A DNA stretch of 64,000 nucleotides from Longimicrobium sp. (GTDB taxonomy: Bacteria > Gemmatimonadota > Gemmatimonadetes > Longimicrobiales > Longimicrobiaceae), in NCBI GenBank assembly GCA_036377595.1, contig DASUYB010000122.1, forward strand, positions 1 through 64,000. The letters are read 5' to 3'. Of the stretch, positions 54,494 to 62,673 are shown piece by piece. A program made the translations under genes and the position numbers. Position 1 is the first letter of the stretch. Every line of letters starts with the position of its first letter. The notes beneath the pieces are model-generated. The model worked only from the letters and a program-made list of their open reading frames with translations. It made no database searches and was not told where the DNA came from.

Positions 54494-54949
54494 TCAGGCG
54501 CGCTTTCGGATCGGTCGCGTTTCGCCTGTATTAGGATTCCGCCACTCTGCCGTTCCGTCGCGCTTCAGAAGCACTCCGCCCGTCTCGACTAGCACTGTTG
54601 CAAGCCAGTCGATTGGGAGCGCGGCATCCGGCAAGGCCGGATCGATGAGAACGGCGCCGTGTTCCAGCGACAACGCTCCTTCACGGCCACTCATCCGGTC
54701 CCTGAAACGCCACGTCCAAATCTGGCCATCGAAGTCCGGTTCCCATAGATCGCAGGTAGACAACAGGGTCGCCTTGATCCAATGCTCGGCAGCGCGTGCA
54801 TTGTTCAACCTCTCCTGCTCTTCCTCTGAGGGGACATGCACCATTCGATTGTCTCCGCTTCGATAGGCGAGGTTCAGTTGTCGATCAGGGCTTACGTCTC
54901 GAATACGCGCGGCCAGGTGACCCAAAACGTCGTAGGGGCCCTGCCTAAT
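54494..54949 (-). CDS. Hypothetical protein next to DUF262-HNH nuclease (start uncertain)
   Basis: About 150 aa. The frame from roughly 54949 (no ATG; ATT or an internal TTG) runs to 54494: LGHLAARIRDVSPDRQLNLA, HWIKATLLSTCDLWEPDFDG, ALPIDWLATVLVETGGVLLK. It reads like a real protein but the 5' end is unclear: the open frame continues upstream through a 14-bp motif (54953-54966) and into the nuclease gene. It may be an immunity or accessory partner of that nuclease. Confidence 0.45.
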   Translation of the reverse strand: MRQGPYDVLGHLAARIRDVSPDRQLNLAYRSGDNRMVHVPSEEEQERLNNARAAEHWIKATLLSTCDLWEPDFDGQIWTWRFRDRMSGREGALSLEHGAVLIDPALPDAALPIDWLATVLVETGGVLLKRDGTAEWRNPNTGETRPIRKRA

Positions 54950-54980
54950 CGCATTCCGACCGGAATGTGCCCCCGGTCCC

Positions 54981-56546
54981 CTAGTTCTTAATACTCTGAT
55001 TACAATAGGGATGGCAGAGCTGGATGTTCTCAGGATCCCCCGTCCCACCCTCTCGCTTGGGTTGGTTATGGTCGTACGAGAGTGACTTGTCAGGGTCCAG
55101 ATAGCCGCCACAGATAGCGCAACAGGGCGCCCCCTCCAGAGCAATGGAGATAAACGCTTTGCTCTTGACGTGTTCTGAAAACTCCGAAGCGGTGGTCCTC
55201 GCCTCGCCCGTGAGAACCTTGCCCTTCAGACCGGCAGTCTCCACCAGCCACTCGTCGGTTACCGCCTCGCCCACAACTACCTTCTCGACGAGCGCCTCCA
55301 AGAGAAGCTCGTACACACGCGTTCTCTTCTTGCTTGCCTGCCTCTGCAAAACAGTGGCGATGAGATCCTTGTTGTCAATGAGGGCCGTCTCCAGCTTCGC
55401 TCTTGCTGCGGTGAATTTCTTGAAGAATCCACCGTCGTTATTTACAAGCTTCCGTCCGATTAGGGCTACTGTGCCCATGAACATCGGTCCGGAGTGAACG
55501 CCGGTCGGACCATAAAAATAGACGGCGGGGTGCAATCCCAAGCTGCCGCGATCATTCCCTGTGATCCGTCCGGCCAAGCGCATCGAACGCCTCAGCACTT
55601 CCAATGTGGCTTCACCTGTATCATCATCCGGATAGTCTAGGAGGCGCGCTGGCTTGCCTTCCTGGTTGCGGTTTGCGATCAACATGAAGTCAATCAGGAC
55701 CTCCAGAGCCGCACGAATGCCCTTCGACCCTCCGAGAGGAAGGTCTAGGGTCTTGATAGGCCGCTTTAGTTCAGGCTCAAACAGAATCTGATGGAGGTTA
55801 GAGGCGCTCTCCTCGATTGCTTTAGCCTTATCGGATGGGAACGCCGACCAGTAACGGTGGCCTTTGCCTGCGCGAATCACCGCACGGGCAGCTATTGCAA
55901 TAGGGCGCCTACGGTTCCGGAGCAGAAGTTCTTCAATCTCGTCGAGCGGAGTACCCTCAGTGTTGATCTTAAAGAATGACTCCTCTGCCTTTTCGGCATT
56001 ACCGCTGACCCACTGGATAGGGAGAGCGCGAGACGCCAGTGCGGTGCCGCGGCGTCTCTCGTCATCAGGAATGTCGGGAAGCTGCAGCCGTGCATTGATC
56101 TGTGCATACTTGCCGACACGTTCTTCCACTAGATCCCGAGTCCGCTTAGCGATCCGTTTTTGCTCCGCCGAGATCTGATAACCGAAAAAGGACTGGGAAA
56201 TGGCACCGTCCCCGTAATCATCTTCCAGCCACGAACGAAGGACGCTCAACCGATGCCCACCATCAATAACGAATAGATACAACGGCGATTTCCATAGAAT
56301 GACCGAGGGAATTAGGTCGCCGTTCACGAAGCACTCCAGAAGCGAAACGACCTGTTCGGGCGACCAGTGGTTGGTCTCGCGCTGGAAGTCCGGTTTCCGG
56401 AGAATGGGAAGGATCAAGCTACCGGCCGTCAAATCCCTGAGCCCGACTGAAACAATACTGTCGACGGCCGGCTGCTCGTCCGGTTGGAGGGCGAAGTCCG
56501 CACGGGCGATCATTGCGTCGAGATTGACTAAGTTGCGCGAAGCCAA
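54981..56546 (-). CDS. DUF262 (ParB-like NTPase/nuclease)-HNH fusion protein, probable phage defence
   Basis: 521 aa. The N-terminal half is a DUF262 domain: ILPILRKPDFQRETNHWSPE and LFVIDGGHRLSVLRSWLEDD, where DGGHR (residues 95-99) replaces the more usual DGQQR. The last 45 residues are an HNH nuclease: CAICGGYLDPDK, SYDHNQPKREGGTGDPENIQ, LCHPYCNQ. GmrSD-type and SspE-type restriction proteins combine DUF262 with a nuclease; here the nuclease part is a plain HNH. Likely a modification-dependent or phage-sensing restriction enzyme carried as cargo. Confidence 0.75.
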   Translation of the reverse strand: MASRNLVNLDAMIARADFALQPDEQPAVDSIVSVGLRDLTAGSLILPILRKPDFQRETNHWSPEQVVSLLECFVNGDLIPSVILWKSPLYLFVIDGGHRLSVLRSWLEDDYGDGAISQSFFGYQISAEQKRIAKRTRDLVEERVGKYAQINARLQLPDIPDDERRRGTALASRALPIQWVSGNAEKAEESFFKINTEGTPLDEIEELLLRNRRRPIAIAARAVIRAGKGHRYWSAFPSDKAKAIEESASNLHQILFEPELKRPIKTLDLPLGGSKGIRAALEVLIDFMLIANRNQEGKPARLLDYPDDDTGEATLEVLRRSMRLAGRITGNDRGSLGLHPAVYFYGPTGVHSGPMFMGTVALIGRKLVNNDGGFFKKFTAARAKLETALIDNKDLIATVLQRQASKKRTRVYELLLEALVEKVVVGEAVTDEWLVETAGLKGKVLTGEARTTASEFSEHVKSKAFISIALEGAPCCAICGGYLDPDKSLSYDHNQPKREGGTGDPENIQLCHPYCNQSIKN

Positions 56547-56651
56547 GGTCGTTGATTGGGTTTCTTGTGGGCGAGGTCCCCCCCTGCCAGCGCGTAATCA
56601 TAAACACAGAAGGCGCGCGCGAGAAGCGTGCAAATCACGGGCCCCCTACTC

Positions 56652-56665
56652 ATTCCGACCGGAAT
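56652..56665. repeat. Dispersed 14-bp inverted motif
   Basis: ATTCCGACCGGAAT, 106 bp upstream of the DUF262-HNH gene start, in the gap before the end of the conjugation operon. Confidence 0.85.
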
Positions 56666-56736
56666 GCGGCGAAGCGCGAAGAGGGCGCCTTCCCCCCGAA
56701 AGGCACCCGCCGCACGCCGCCTGACCATCCGGCGTC

Positions 56737-59700
56737 TTAGCTTCGCATCGTCCAGCCCGCGCCGTCGCGCAGGACCACGACAGGCCGGGTAGGTAGCGGC
56801 ACACGCCGACGGAGGTGTGGCACGCTACGCTCGCTCACGCCACCAGCCGGACCGGCGCTGCGCGCCGCGACCGGCCGCCCTGCGTCTGCGCATCCGCCGC
56901 GATGACACTCGCGCAGTTGGGATGCGCGGCCAGGTCCCGCCCCTCGCTTCGGCAGAACTGCAGCGCGATGGCCCACAGCGCGGTGGACGCGCGTGCCTGT
57001 CCGGCCCAAAACGCGGTGTCGTACCGCCGCGACCGGTGCCGCACCTGTAGCGACGCGATCGGTTCCTCGCCTTCCGCGATGCGCCGATCCGGCGAGCTGC
57101 ACGCCGCGAGCGCCGCCGCCAGGAGCAGCAGCCGCGCGCGCCTGCTCCGCTGGAGCATGGTTCCCTCCGGGGTTGTCGATGGTGGCCGAGCCGACACGCG
57201 GCACGGCGGCGGTATCCGCCGCCACCGGCGCGCTGCCGGTAGAAATCTGGATCGTGGGTGCCTGCACCTCGGCGTCGCCATCGGCCGGGACGACGAGCTC
57301 GACGGCCGCCGCGCGCGCCGAGAGCGCCGCCAGCGAGCTGCTGGCGACGGTGACGCGGTAGCGGCCGGGCCGCGCCCGCGCCACGTACCACGCGCCGTCC
57401 GTGAAGGTCGTGGCGGCCGTCACCTGGCCGTGCTCGCCGGCCAGCTCCAGCGTGATCCCGCCGAGCGCCGCGTCCGCCAGCCCCGCGACCTGCCCCCCGA
57501 CAGGCCGCGTCTGCACGACGGGGAAATCCACCGTGATCGCCCGGTTCGGCACCGGGCGCACGCGGTGCTCCGGCTGCGCCGGCGTGAGCGCCGGGTCCGC
57601 CACCGCGTTCGGGTGGATGCGCACGTACGCGACGTCATACGGCGAGACGTTCCACCGGACGTAGCGCCCCCGCGCGTCCGTCCGTACCGGCAGCCCGCCG
57701 ACCTGCACGACTTGCCCGGCGAGGACGGTGTCCCCCGCCGTGAAACGGCCGTCCGCGTCGCGGTCGTAGTAGACGAGCCCGGTGATCCCGCCCGATCCCT
57801 CGGCCGGGCCGGGTAGCGCGCTGACGCCCGCGAGGCCCGCTTCCGCCAGCGATCCCCGGGCGGAGATCGTCGTGCGGTTGCGCGCGGCCCCACGCTCGGT
57901 GGAGACGCGGGAGTGCACGCGCAGGCTGCGCGTGAAGGCGCTCAGGCCCAGCTCGAGGACCGGGCGCGCGCTCCGCGCGCGGTCCCACCGCACGCTCGCG
58001 CTCACGTTCGCCCACCCGAGCGCCCCCACGCTCAGGCCGGCGTCCGCCGTCTGCACGCCCTCGCCGCCGAGGCTGGCGCCAGCCGAGAGGCTGGACGGCA
58101 TCGTGCCGAAGAGCCGCCCGAGCATCTGCGTCCCCCGCAGCCCGAGGTACGCCGGCACGGCGGGCCCGTCCGTCAGGCTCGCTTCCACGGTCCCGCCGGA
58201 GTGGTAGACCGCACCGGTGGCGCTCCACCGCTCCACCTCGCCGCCCAGGTGCCCGTCCACGTGCCCGGAGAGGCGCACGGCCGAGATCCCGGCGGCGCCG
58301 GTGCGGTACGTGGCCGAGGCGTCCCCGGTCCAATAGCGGCGCGGCTCCACGGCCACGGCCGAGTCCGCGCCGAGCCGGAACGACGGGTCCAGCCGCGCCG
58401 AGGCTTGGAAGCCGAGGCGCGAGTTGCCGAGGAGCTGCACGGACGCGCGGCCCGCCCCGCCGCGCTCCACCTGGAGCTCGCCCGACGCGCCGTGCGCGTT
58501 CGCGAAGGCGAGGCCCACGTACGGCTTGAAGGCGTCACCCGCGGCGCCCCCGCGCCGCAGGTTGAAGCCCCCGCCGACCGTGAGCCCGTTGGTGAGGCCG
58601 TAGCGTCCTGCCGCGAAGGCACCGGCCGAGCAGTCCGACCACCGGCAGCGACCCGCGCCCAGGTCGTACCGGAAGGCGCCCTGCCGCACCATCGAGTACG
58701 GGACGGCGAACGTCAGGTCGCGCACGCGCTCCTGGCCGTCCGGCCCGATCTCCCGCACCCGCACGTCGCTGCTGCCGTAGCGGATCAGCGCGGGCGGGCT
58801 TCCGTCCGAGATGGCGTCCGAGAAGCCCACCAGCCGCCCGCCCTGATAGACTTCGTATTCCCACCCGGCCGGGACGCTGGCCCCGATCGGCACCATCCCG
58901 AAGATCGCCTCCTGCGTGTGCGGGACGTTGGTGATCCGTACGCCCTGGAGCTGCTGGAGGAACGGCCCCTCGGCCGCCACGTCGCCGACCTCGATCTGCC
59001 GGACGAGGCTCGCGGTGGGGAAGGCGCGCCGGTACTGCGCGTGCAGATCGACGGGCGCGGCGTCGCCGCGCTCGTCGCTGCCGAGCGTCGCGCCCACCTT
59101 CAGCTCGCCGCCCCACACCGCCGTCCCGAGCGTGGGCGAGAACGTCATGCTGCGGGAGGGATTGAGCGACTGCGCGCTCAACTCCCAGTCGAACACCATG
59201 CCGCCCCACTTCGGCCGGTACGGCACGGCGCGCGGATTCGTGTACGTCTCCGGCAACGCCGCCGGGGCGAGGCCCGCCCGCCGCTCCGCGACCGCCAGCC
59301 GCGCCTCAGCCGGGAACGGCCGCTCCCGGTCCAGCCGGGCCGTGAGCTTCCCCCACTCCACCACCAGCTCCGCGTCCAGCAGCTCGGCGAGCAGCCCGGC
59401 CGCGGCGTAGACTTCGCCCTCCGACACCATCATCTCGTCGGGACCGAGCTGGAGCGTGGTGCTGTCGCTCCGGAGCTGTCGCAGCGCGGTGTCGGCCGCG
59501 ATCCCCCCCTCTGCGTATTCCGGTCGGAATGCGCGTCCTCCGCCCCCTCCGGCGGCGAACGGCACCCCGGCTGCTTCCGCGATTTTCGCCACCGGCAGCA
59601 GCAGGCGGCGCTGCCCGTCCACCAGCGCCGGGATCGTCCGCGCGGGCAGCTCACCCACGCGGACCGAGAAGACCGCCGGCTCCGCGCCCGGCTCCGCCGT

Positions 59701-59841
59701 GGTCGTCCCCGGCGCCCCCGCGCCGGAGGTGGCCAGCGCGAGGTGCGCGGGCGCCTGCGCCCATGCGGGCGCAGCGGCGAGGGTGGCGCCCAGGAGCGCC
59801 ACCGCCGCGCAGGTGGCGCGGCGCAGCGCCGCCCGGCTCAC
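56737..59841 (-). CDS. Outer-membrane usher-like protein (chaperone-usher pilus)
   Basis: About 1034 aa from GTG 59841, overlapping the chaperone stop (GTGA). A signal peptide (LGATLAAAPAWAQ) is followed by usher features: GVRITNVPHTQEAIFGMVPI, PAGWEYEVYQGGRLVG, PPALIRYGSSDVRVREIGPD. A long beta-barrel-like region and two C-terminal carboxypeptidase-regulatory-like Ig domains (GGITGLVYYDRDADGRFTAG, GGQVAGLADAALGGITLELA) come next. The last 140 or so codons fully overlap the eexN-like gene in another frame and look non-coding, so a lost stop or frameshift near 57170 is possible. One 14-bp motif lies inside (59517-59530). Confidence 0.72.
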   Translation of the reverse strand: MSRAALRRATCAAVALLGATLAAAPAWAQAPAHLALATSGAGAPGTTTAEPGAEPAVFSVRVGELPARTIPALVDGQRRLLLPVAKIAEAAGVPFAAGGGGGRAFRPEYAEGGIAADTALRQLRSDSTTLQLGPDEMMVSEGEVYAAAGLLAELLDAELVVEWGKLTARLDRERPFPAEARLAVAERRAGLAPAALPETYTNPRAVPYRPKWGGMVFDWELSAQSLNPSRSMTFSPTLGTAVWGGELKVGATLGSDERGDAAPVDLHAQYRRAFPTASLVRQIEVGDVAAEGPFLQQLQGVRITNVPHTQEAIFGMVPIGASVPAGWEYEVYQGGRLVGFSDAISDGSPPALIRYGSSDVRVREIGPDGQERVRDLTFAVPYSMVRQGAFRYDLGAGRCRWSDCSAGAFAAGRYGLTNGLTVGGGFNLRRGGAAGDAFKPYVGLAFANAHGASGELQVERGGAGRASVQLLGNSRLGFQASARLDPSFRLGADSAVAVEPRRYWTGDASATYRTGAAGISAVRLSGHVDGHLGGEVERWSATGAVYHSGGTVEASLTDGPAVPAYLGLRGTQMLGRLFGTMPSSLSAGASLGGEGVQTADAGLSVGALGWANVSASVRWDRARSARPVLELGLSAFTRSLRVHSRVSTERGAARNRTTISARGSLAEAGLAGVSALPGPAEGSGGITGLVYYDRDADGRFTAGDTVLAGQVVQVGGLPVRTDARGRYVRWNVSPYDVAYVRIHPNAVADPALTPAQPEHRVRPVPNRAITVDFPVVQTRPVGGQVAGLADAALGGITLELAGEHGQVTAATTFTDGAWYVARARPGRYRVTVASSSLAALSARAAAVELVVPADGDAEVQAPTIQISTGSAPVAADTAAVPRVGSATIDNPGGNHAPAEQARAAAAPGGGARGVQLAGSAHRGRRGTDRVATGAAPVAAVRHRVLGRTGTRVHRAVGHRAAVLPKRGAGPGRASQLRECHRGGCADAGRPVAARSAGPAGGVSERSVPHLRRRVPLPTRPVVVLRDGAGWTMRS
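56835..57158 (-). CDS. EexN-like entry-exclusion lipoprotein
   Basis: 107 aa from ATG 57158, behind GGAGGGAACC. The signal peptide ends in the lipobox ALAAC with Cys20. The C-terminal stretch QFCRSEGRDLAAHPNCASVI follows the Cys ... Cys pattern of EexN proteins, which block entry of a second copy of the same conjugative element. It lies within the open 3' end of the usher frame. Confidence 0.7.
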   Translation of the reverse strand: MLQRSRRARLLLLAAALAACSSPDRRIAEGEEPIASLQVRHRSRRYDTAFWAGQARASTALWAIALQFCRSEGRDLAAHPNCASVIAADAQTQGGRSRRAAPVRLVA

Positions 59842-60698
59842 CGGCTGCGGGCCGCGTTCGCGGCCCCCTCGCTGAGGTTCACCCGCCCCTGCACGGGATC
59901 GGCGCGGAGCACCGTCCCCTGCGGCAGGTCGGTGCGCTCGGTGTCGAGCGTGTATTCGACGGCCGCGACGCGCGCGGCGTCGGCGGCCGGGATGGTGAAG
60001 CGCCAGCGCAGGCCGCGGTAGACGGTGATCGGCTCGACGTGCTCCGCGCCCACCACCGCGCCGTGCGCGTCCAGCAGCCGCGCGCGAAGGCGGCCGATGA
60101 AGGCCGCGTTGCCGCCGCGCGCGAGGTCCAGCGTCAGGTGCGCCTTGTCGCCTTCGCGCGCCGCGCTGGCGTGCTCGACGGAGAGCGACGTGGAGAGCCG
60201 CCCCACGCGGTAGTGCAGCCCGCCCACGATGCGCGTGCCGATGCGCAGGCGCATGGTGGCCTGCCCCTGCGTCTTCTCCACCGGCGGGACCTGCGGCACG
60301 GCGTTGACGACCAGCCGCGCCCAATACTCCCCGGCCGCGAGCCCGGCCGGGGGCCGGACGATCACCCGCACCACCTGGCTCTCGCCCGGCGCCAGCACCA
60401 GCCGGCGCGGGTAGGCGCGCAGCCACGGCAGCGCCGAGGGCGCCCCGGCCGGGGCCGAGTCCGCCAGGACCAGCCGCACCACGCCGTCCGCGTCGGAGAC
60501 GTGGGTGCCCCACTGGAACCCCAGCTCGATCTCTTCCGGCTGCTTGCCCGAGTTGTAGAGCGTCACCACGCCCTCGCGGGTGCGGGCGTCGATGTAGAGC
60601 ACGGCGGGCGAGACGTTCACCGCGGCCGCCTCGCGGGCGCCGAACGCCAGCGCCGTGGCGGCGACCAGCGCCGCCCTGCCGAGAATCCTTCCGGACAT
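59838..60698 (-). CDS. Periplasmic pilus-assembly chaperone (PapD-like)
   Basis: 286 aa from ATG 60698, with AAGGGAG upstream. The signal peptide (AALVAATALAFGAREAAA) is followed by an Ig-like N-domain: VNVSPAVLYIDARTREGVVT, LYNSGKQPEEIELGFQW and PRRLVLAPGESQVVRVIVRP. This is the order in which chaperones bind and guide pilins. A second domain forms the C-terminal half. Its stop overlaps the usher start. The pilin-like genes lie directly upstream. Confidence 0.72.
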   Translation of the reverse strand: MSGRILGRAALVAATALAFGAREAAAVNVSPAVLYIDARTREGVVTLYNSGKQPEEIELGFQWGTHVSDADGVVRLVLADSAPAGAPSALPWLRAYPRRLVLAPGESQVVRVIVRPPAGLAAGEYWARLVVNAVPQVPPVEKTQGQATMRLRIGTRIVGGLHYRVGRLSTSLSVEHASAAREGDKAHLTLDLARGGNAAFIGRLRARLLDAHGAVVGAEHVEPITVYRGLRWRFTIPAADAARVAAVEYTLDTERTDLPQGTVLRADPVQGRVNLSEGAANAARSR

Positions 60699-60795
60699 AT
60701 CCGTCTCCCTTCGTTCACGGGGTTGAGTGCGTTCATGTGGTGCTGCGGCCCGGGGCGCCGCCGGGGATGGAGCTCCCCCCGGCGGCGCGCGCCGC

Positions 60796-60809
60796 ATTCC
60801 GGTCGGAAT
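60796..60809. repeat. Dispersed 14-bp inverted motif
   Basis: ATTCCGGTCGGAAT between the pilin-like and chaperone genes, extended to arms of 10 bp (CCGCATTCCG/CGGAATGCGG). Confidence 0.85.
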
Positions 60810-60824
60810 GCGGGGCGCGGCCCG

Positions 60825-61379
60825 TCAGGCGGCGTCGATCTGCATGTAGATCGTCGCCGTGTAGACCCCGGCCCGCGCGTTGTTCAGGTCTTCCTTGCGC
60901 GGCGTGTACGCGTGGAACAGCAGCCACCGCGACCCGCTCGGCGCGGCGAACGTCGAGCTGCCCTGGCAGTTGAAGATCGTCGCGAGCGTGCGCGTGGACG
61001 GGTCCGGGCTGGCGAGGTTGTCGCACGCCGTGGTCAGCGCCTGCTCGTCTCCCTCGGCGCTCCGGAAGACGAGCTTCCCGTCCTCCCGCAGCCCGACGAT
61101 GCTCAGGCGGTAGGGGACGTTCGCCCGCACCTCCCGCTCGACCGGGTTGGTGGTGAACAGGCTGCTGGTGCTGATGGCGCCGTAGCCCGGCGGCACCCCG
61201 TCGCGGAAGTAGAAGGTGAAGTCGTGGAAGGACGGTTCGTGGTTCACCACTTCCACGAACGGGGCCACGCCGATGGCGAAGGTGATGGCGCCGCTGCGGT
61301 CGCTGAGCTGCTGCTGCGCCAGCGCGGGCGAGCCCGCCAGCAGCGCCGCCGCGACCAGTGCGAAAGGAATCCGTCTCAT
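60825..61379 (-). CDS. Pilin-like subunit 1
   Basis: 184 aa. Signal peptide (FALVAAALLAGSPALAQ), then QLSDRSGAITFAIGVAPFVE, a disulfide pair (TTACDN, IFNCQGS) and an end VYTATIYMQIDAA. The next gene (61465-62025) shares DRSGAITLQF near its start and QATVYLQIEAL at its end. The Cys pair and beta-rich nature fit pilins whose last strand is donated to the chaperone. First of three such genes upstream of the chaperone. Confidence 0.65.
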   Translation of the reverse strand: MRRIPFALVAAALLAGSPALAQQQLSDRSGAITFAIGVAPFVEVVNHEPSFHDFTFYFRDGVPPGYGAISTSSLFTTNPVEREVRANVPYRLSIVGLREDGKLVFRSAEGDEQALTTACDNLASPDPSTRTLATIFNCQGSSTFAAPSGSRWLLFHAYTPRKEDLNNARAGVYTATIYMQIDAA

Positions 61380-61464
61380 GGGGTTGTGTCTCCCTCTGGT
61401 GTTCAGGTGGCGAGGCGCCGCCCCGGCCGCGCGCCGGGAGCGGTGCCCGCCCGGTGTCGGTCGC

Positions 61465-62025
61465 TCAGAGCGCCTCGATCTGGAGGTAGACCGTGGCCTG
61501 GTACAGCCCGGCGCGCCGGTTCTCCGTCACGGACGGGTCGTCCGTGTAGGCGCGCAGCGTCACCCACGACGAGCTGGTGGGGACCATCGGCCCGCTGTTG
61601 GAGCACAGCCAGTCCGAATACTCGGCGGGCGACGCCGGATGCTCCGTGGCGGAGATCCGGCACTGCATCTGGAGGACGATCCCCGTCCCCGGAGGCGCCT
61701 GCCCGGCGATGAACTCGATCTCGCCGAAATCGTTGATCCCCTGCAGGGTGAGGCGGTACATCGTGTTCGCCCGGATCTCGCGCGTGACCGCGCCCTCCGG
61801 CGTGTCGATCATCGCCTGGCCGGGCGTCACGCCGTCCGTGCCCTCGGTCAGGTCGTGGGTGGACGGGGCGTCGCTGACGACCTCGACCCACTTGGCGACG
61901 GTGAACTGCAGCGTGATGGCGCCGGAGCGGTCCGTCGTCTGCCCGAACTGCGCGCTCAGCGCCGAGGGCGCCGCGCAGAGAGCCAGCATCGCGGCCACCG
62001 CCGCGGCGTTCTTCGTGAACTGCAT
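61465..62025 (-). CDS. Pilin-like subunit 2
   Basis: 186 aa. Signal peptide (AAAVAAMLALCAAPSALSA), then FGQTTDRSGAITLQFTVAKW, a Cys pair (MQCRIS, WLCSNS) and C-terminus RAGLYQATVYLQIEAL. Clear relative of subunit 1 in length, Cys placement and both ends, pointing to gene duplication in the operon. Confidence 0.65.
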   Translation of the reverse strand: MQFTKNAAAVAAMLALCAAPSALSAQFGQTTDRSGAITLQFTVAKWVEVVSDAPSTHDLTEGTDGVTPGQAMIDTPEGAVTREIRANTMYRLTLQGINDFGEIEFIAGQAPPGTGIVLQMQCRISATEHPASPAEYSDWLCSNSGPMVPTSSSWVTLRAYTDDPSVTENRRAGLYQATVYLQIEAL

Positions 62026-62157
62026 GGTCGGACTTCCTTTCGGTTCAGGGAGGGGAGGGGGGCATCCGCCCCGCTCCCGGTGTTGTGTGGCCGCCGCGTC
62101 TGCCGGAGCCGGCCGGGGGGCGCCCGCGCCGGCGGCTGCGCCGCCCGGGCCCTCCGG

Positions 62158-62673
62158 CTACATGGCGTCCACACGGAAGGACGCGGTGCCGCTGTAGCGG
62201 CCCGCGCGTGCGGCGCTGGTCTGCGCCGCGTCCACCACGACGAACGCGCGCAGCACGACCACGCGCGGGAGCCCGCCGCCCTGCGGCGGCGGCGCGCCCG
62301 CGCCTGCGCGGAAGCAGTTGAACTCGACCCACGCGCGCGCCCCGCTTCCGGCGTCCGCCCAGAAGCAGCGCACCCGCGCCGTCATGGTCTGGCCCTGCGC
62401 GTTCCAGAGCGTGAGCTGGTTGCTCGCCGTCACGCCGACGAGCTGCACGTCCACGGTGCCCGTGAACGTGACCTCACGCTCCAGCGCCGGCGCCTGGGCG
62501 CCGTCCACGGCGCCGCCGGGGTAGACCACGCCGCCCGGCAGGTACTCCGTGGCCACGTGCTCCCCGGCCGCGTGGTCGCTGAACTGCACGGACGAGGTGT
62601 GATCCTGCGCGCCGCACGGCGCCGCGCAGACGGCGAGCGCGGCGCCCGCCAGGAGGAGGGAGGCGCGCATCAT
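62158..62673 (-). CDS. Pilin-like subunit 3
   Basis: 171 aa. Signal peptide (SLLLAGAALAVCAAPCGAQ), beta-rich body (REVTFTGTVDVQLVGVTASN), Cys pair (VRCFWAD, FNCFRAG) and C-terminus RAGRYSGTASFRVDAM, like the RAG-x-Y-x-A-x-ox-DA ends of subunits 1 and 2. The start overlaps the TraF-like peptidase stop, so it is co-translated with conjugation genes. Confidence 0.62.
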   Translation of the reverse strand: MMRASLLLAGAALAVCAAPCGAQDHTSSVQFSDHAAGEHVATEYLPGGVVYPGGAVDGAQAPALEREVTFTGTVDVQLVGVTASNQLTLWNAQGQTMTARVRCFWADAGSGARAWVEFNCFRAGAGAPPPQGGGLPRVVVLRAFVVVDAAQTSAARAGRYSGTASFRVDAM

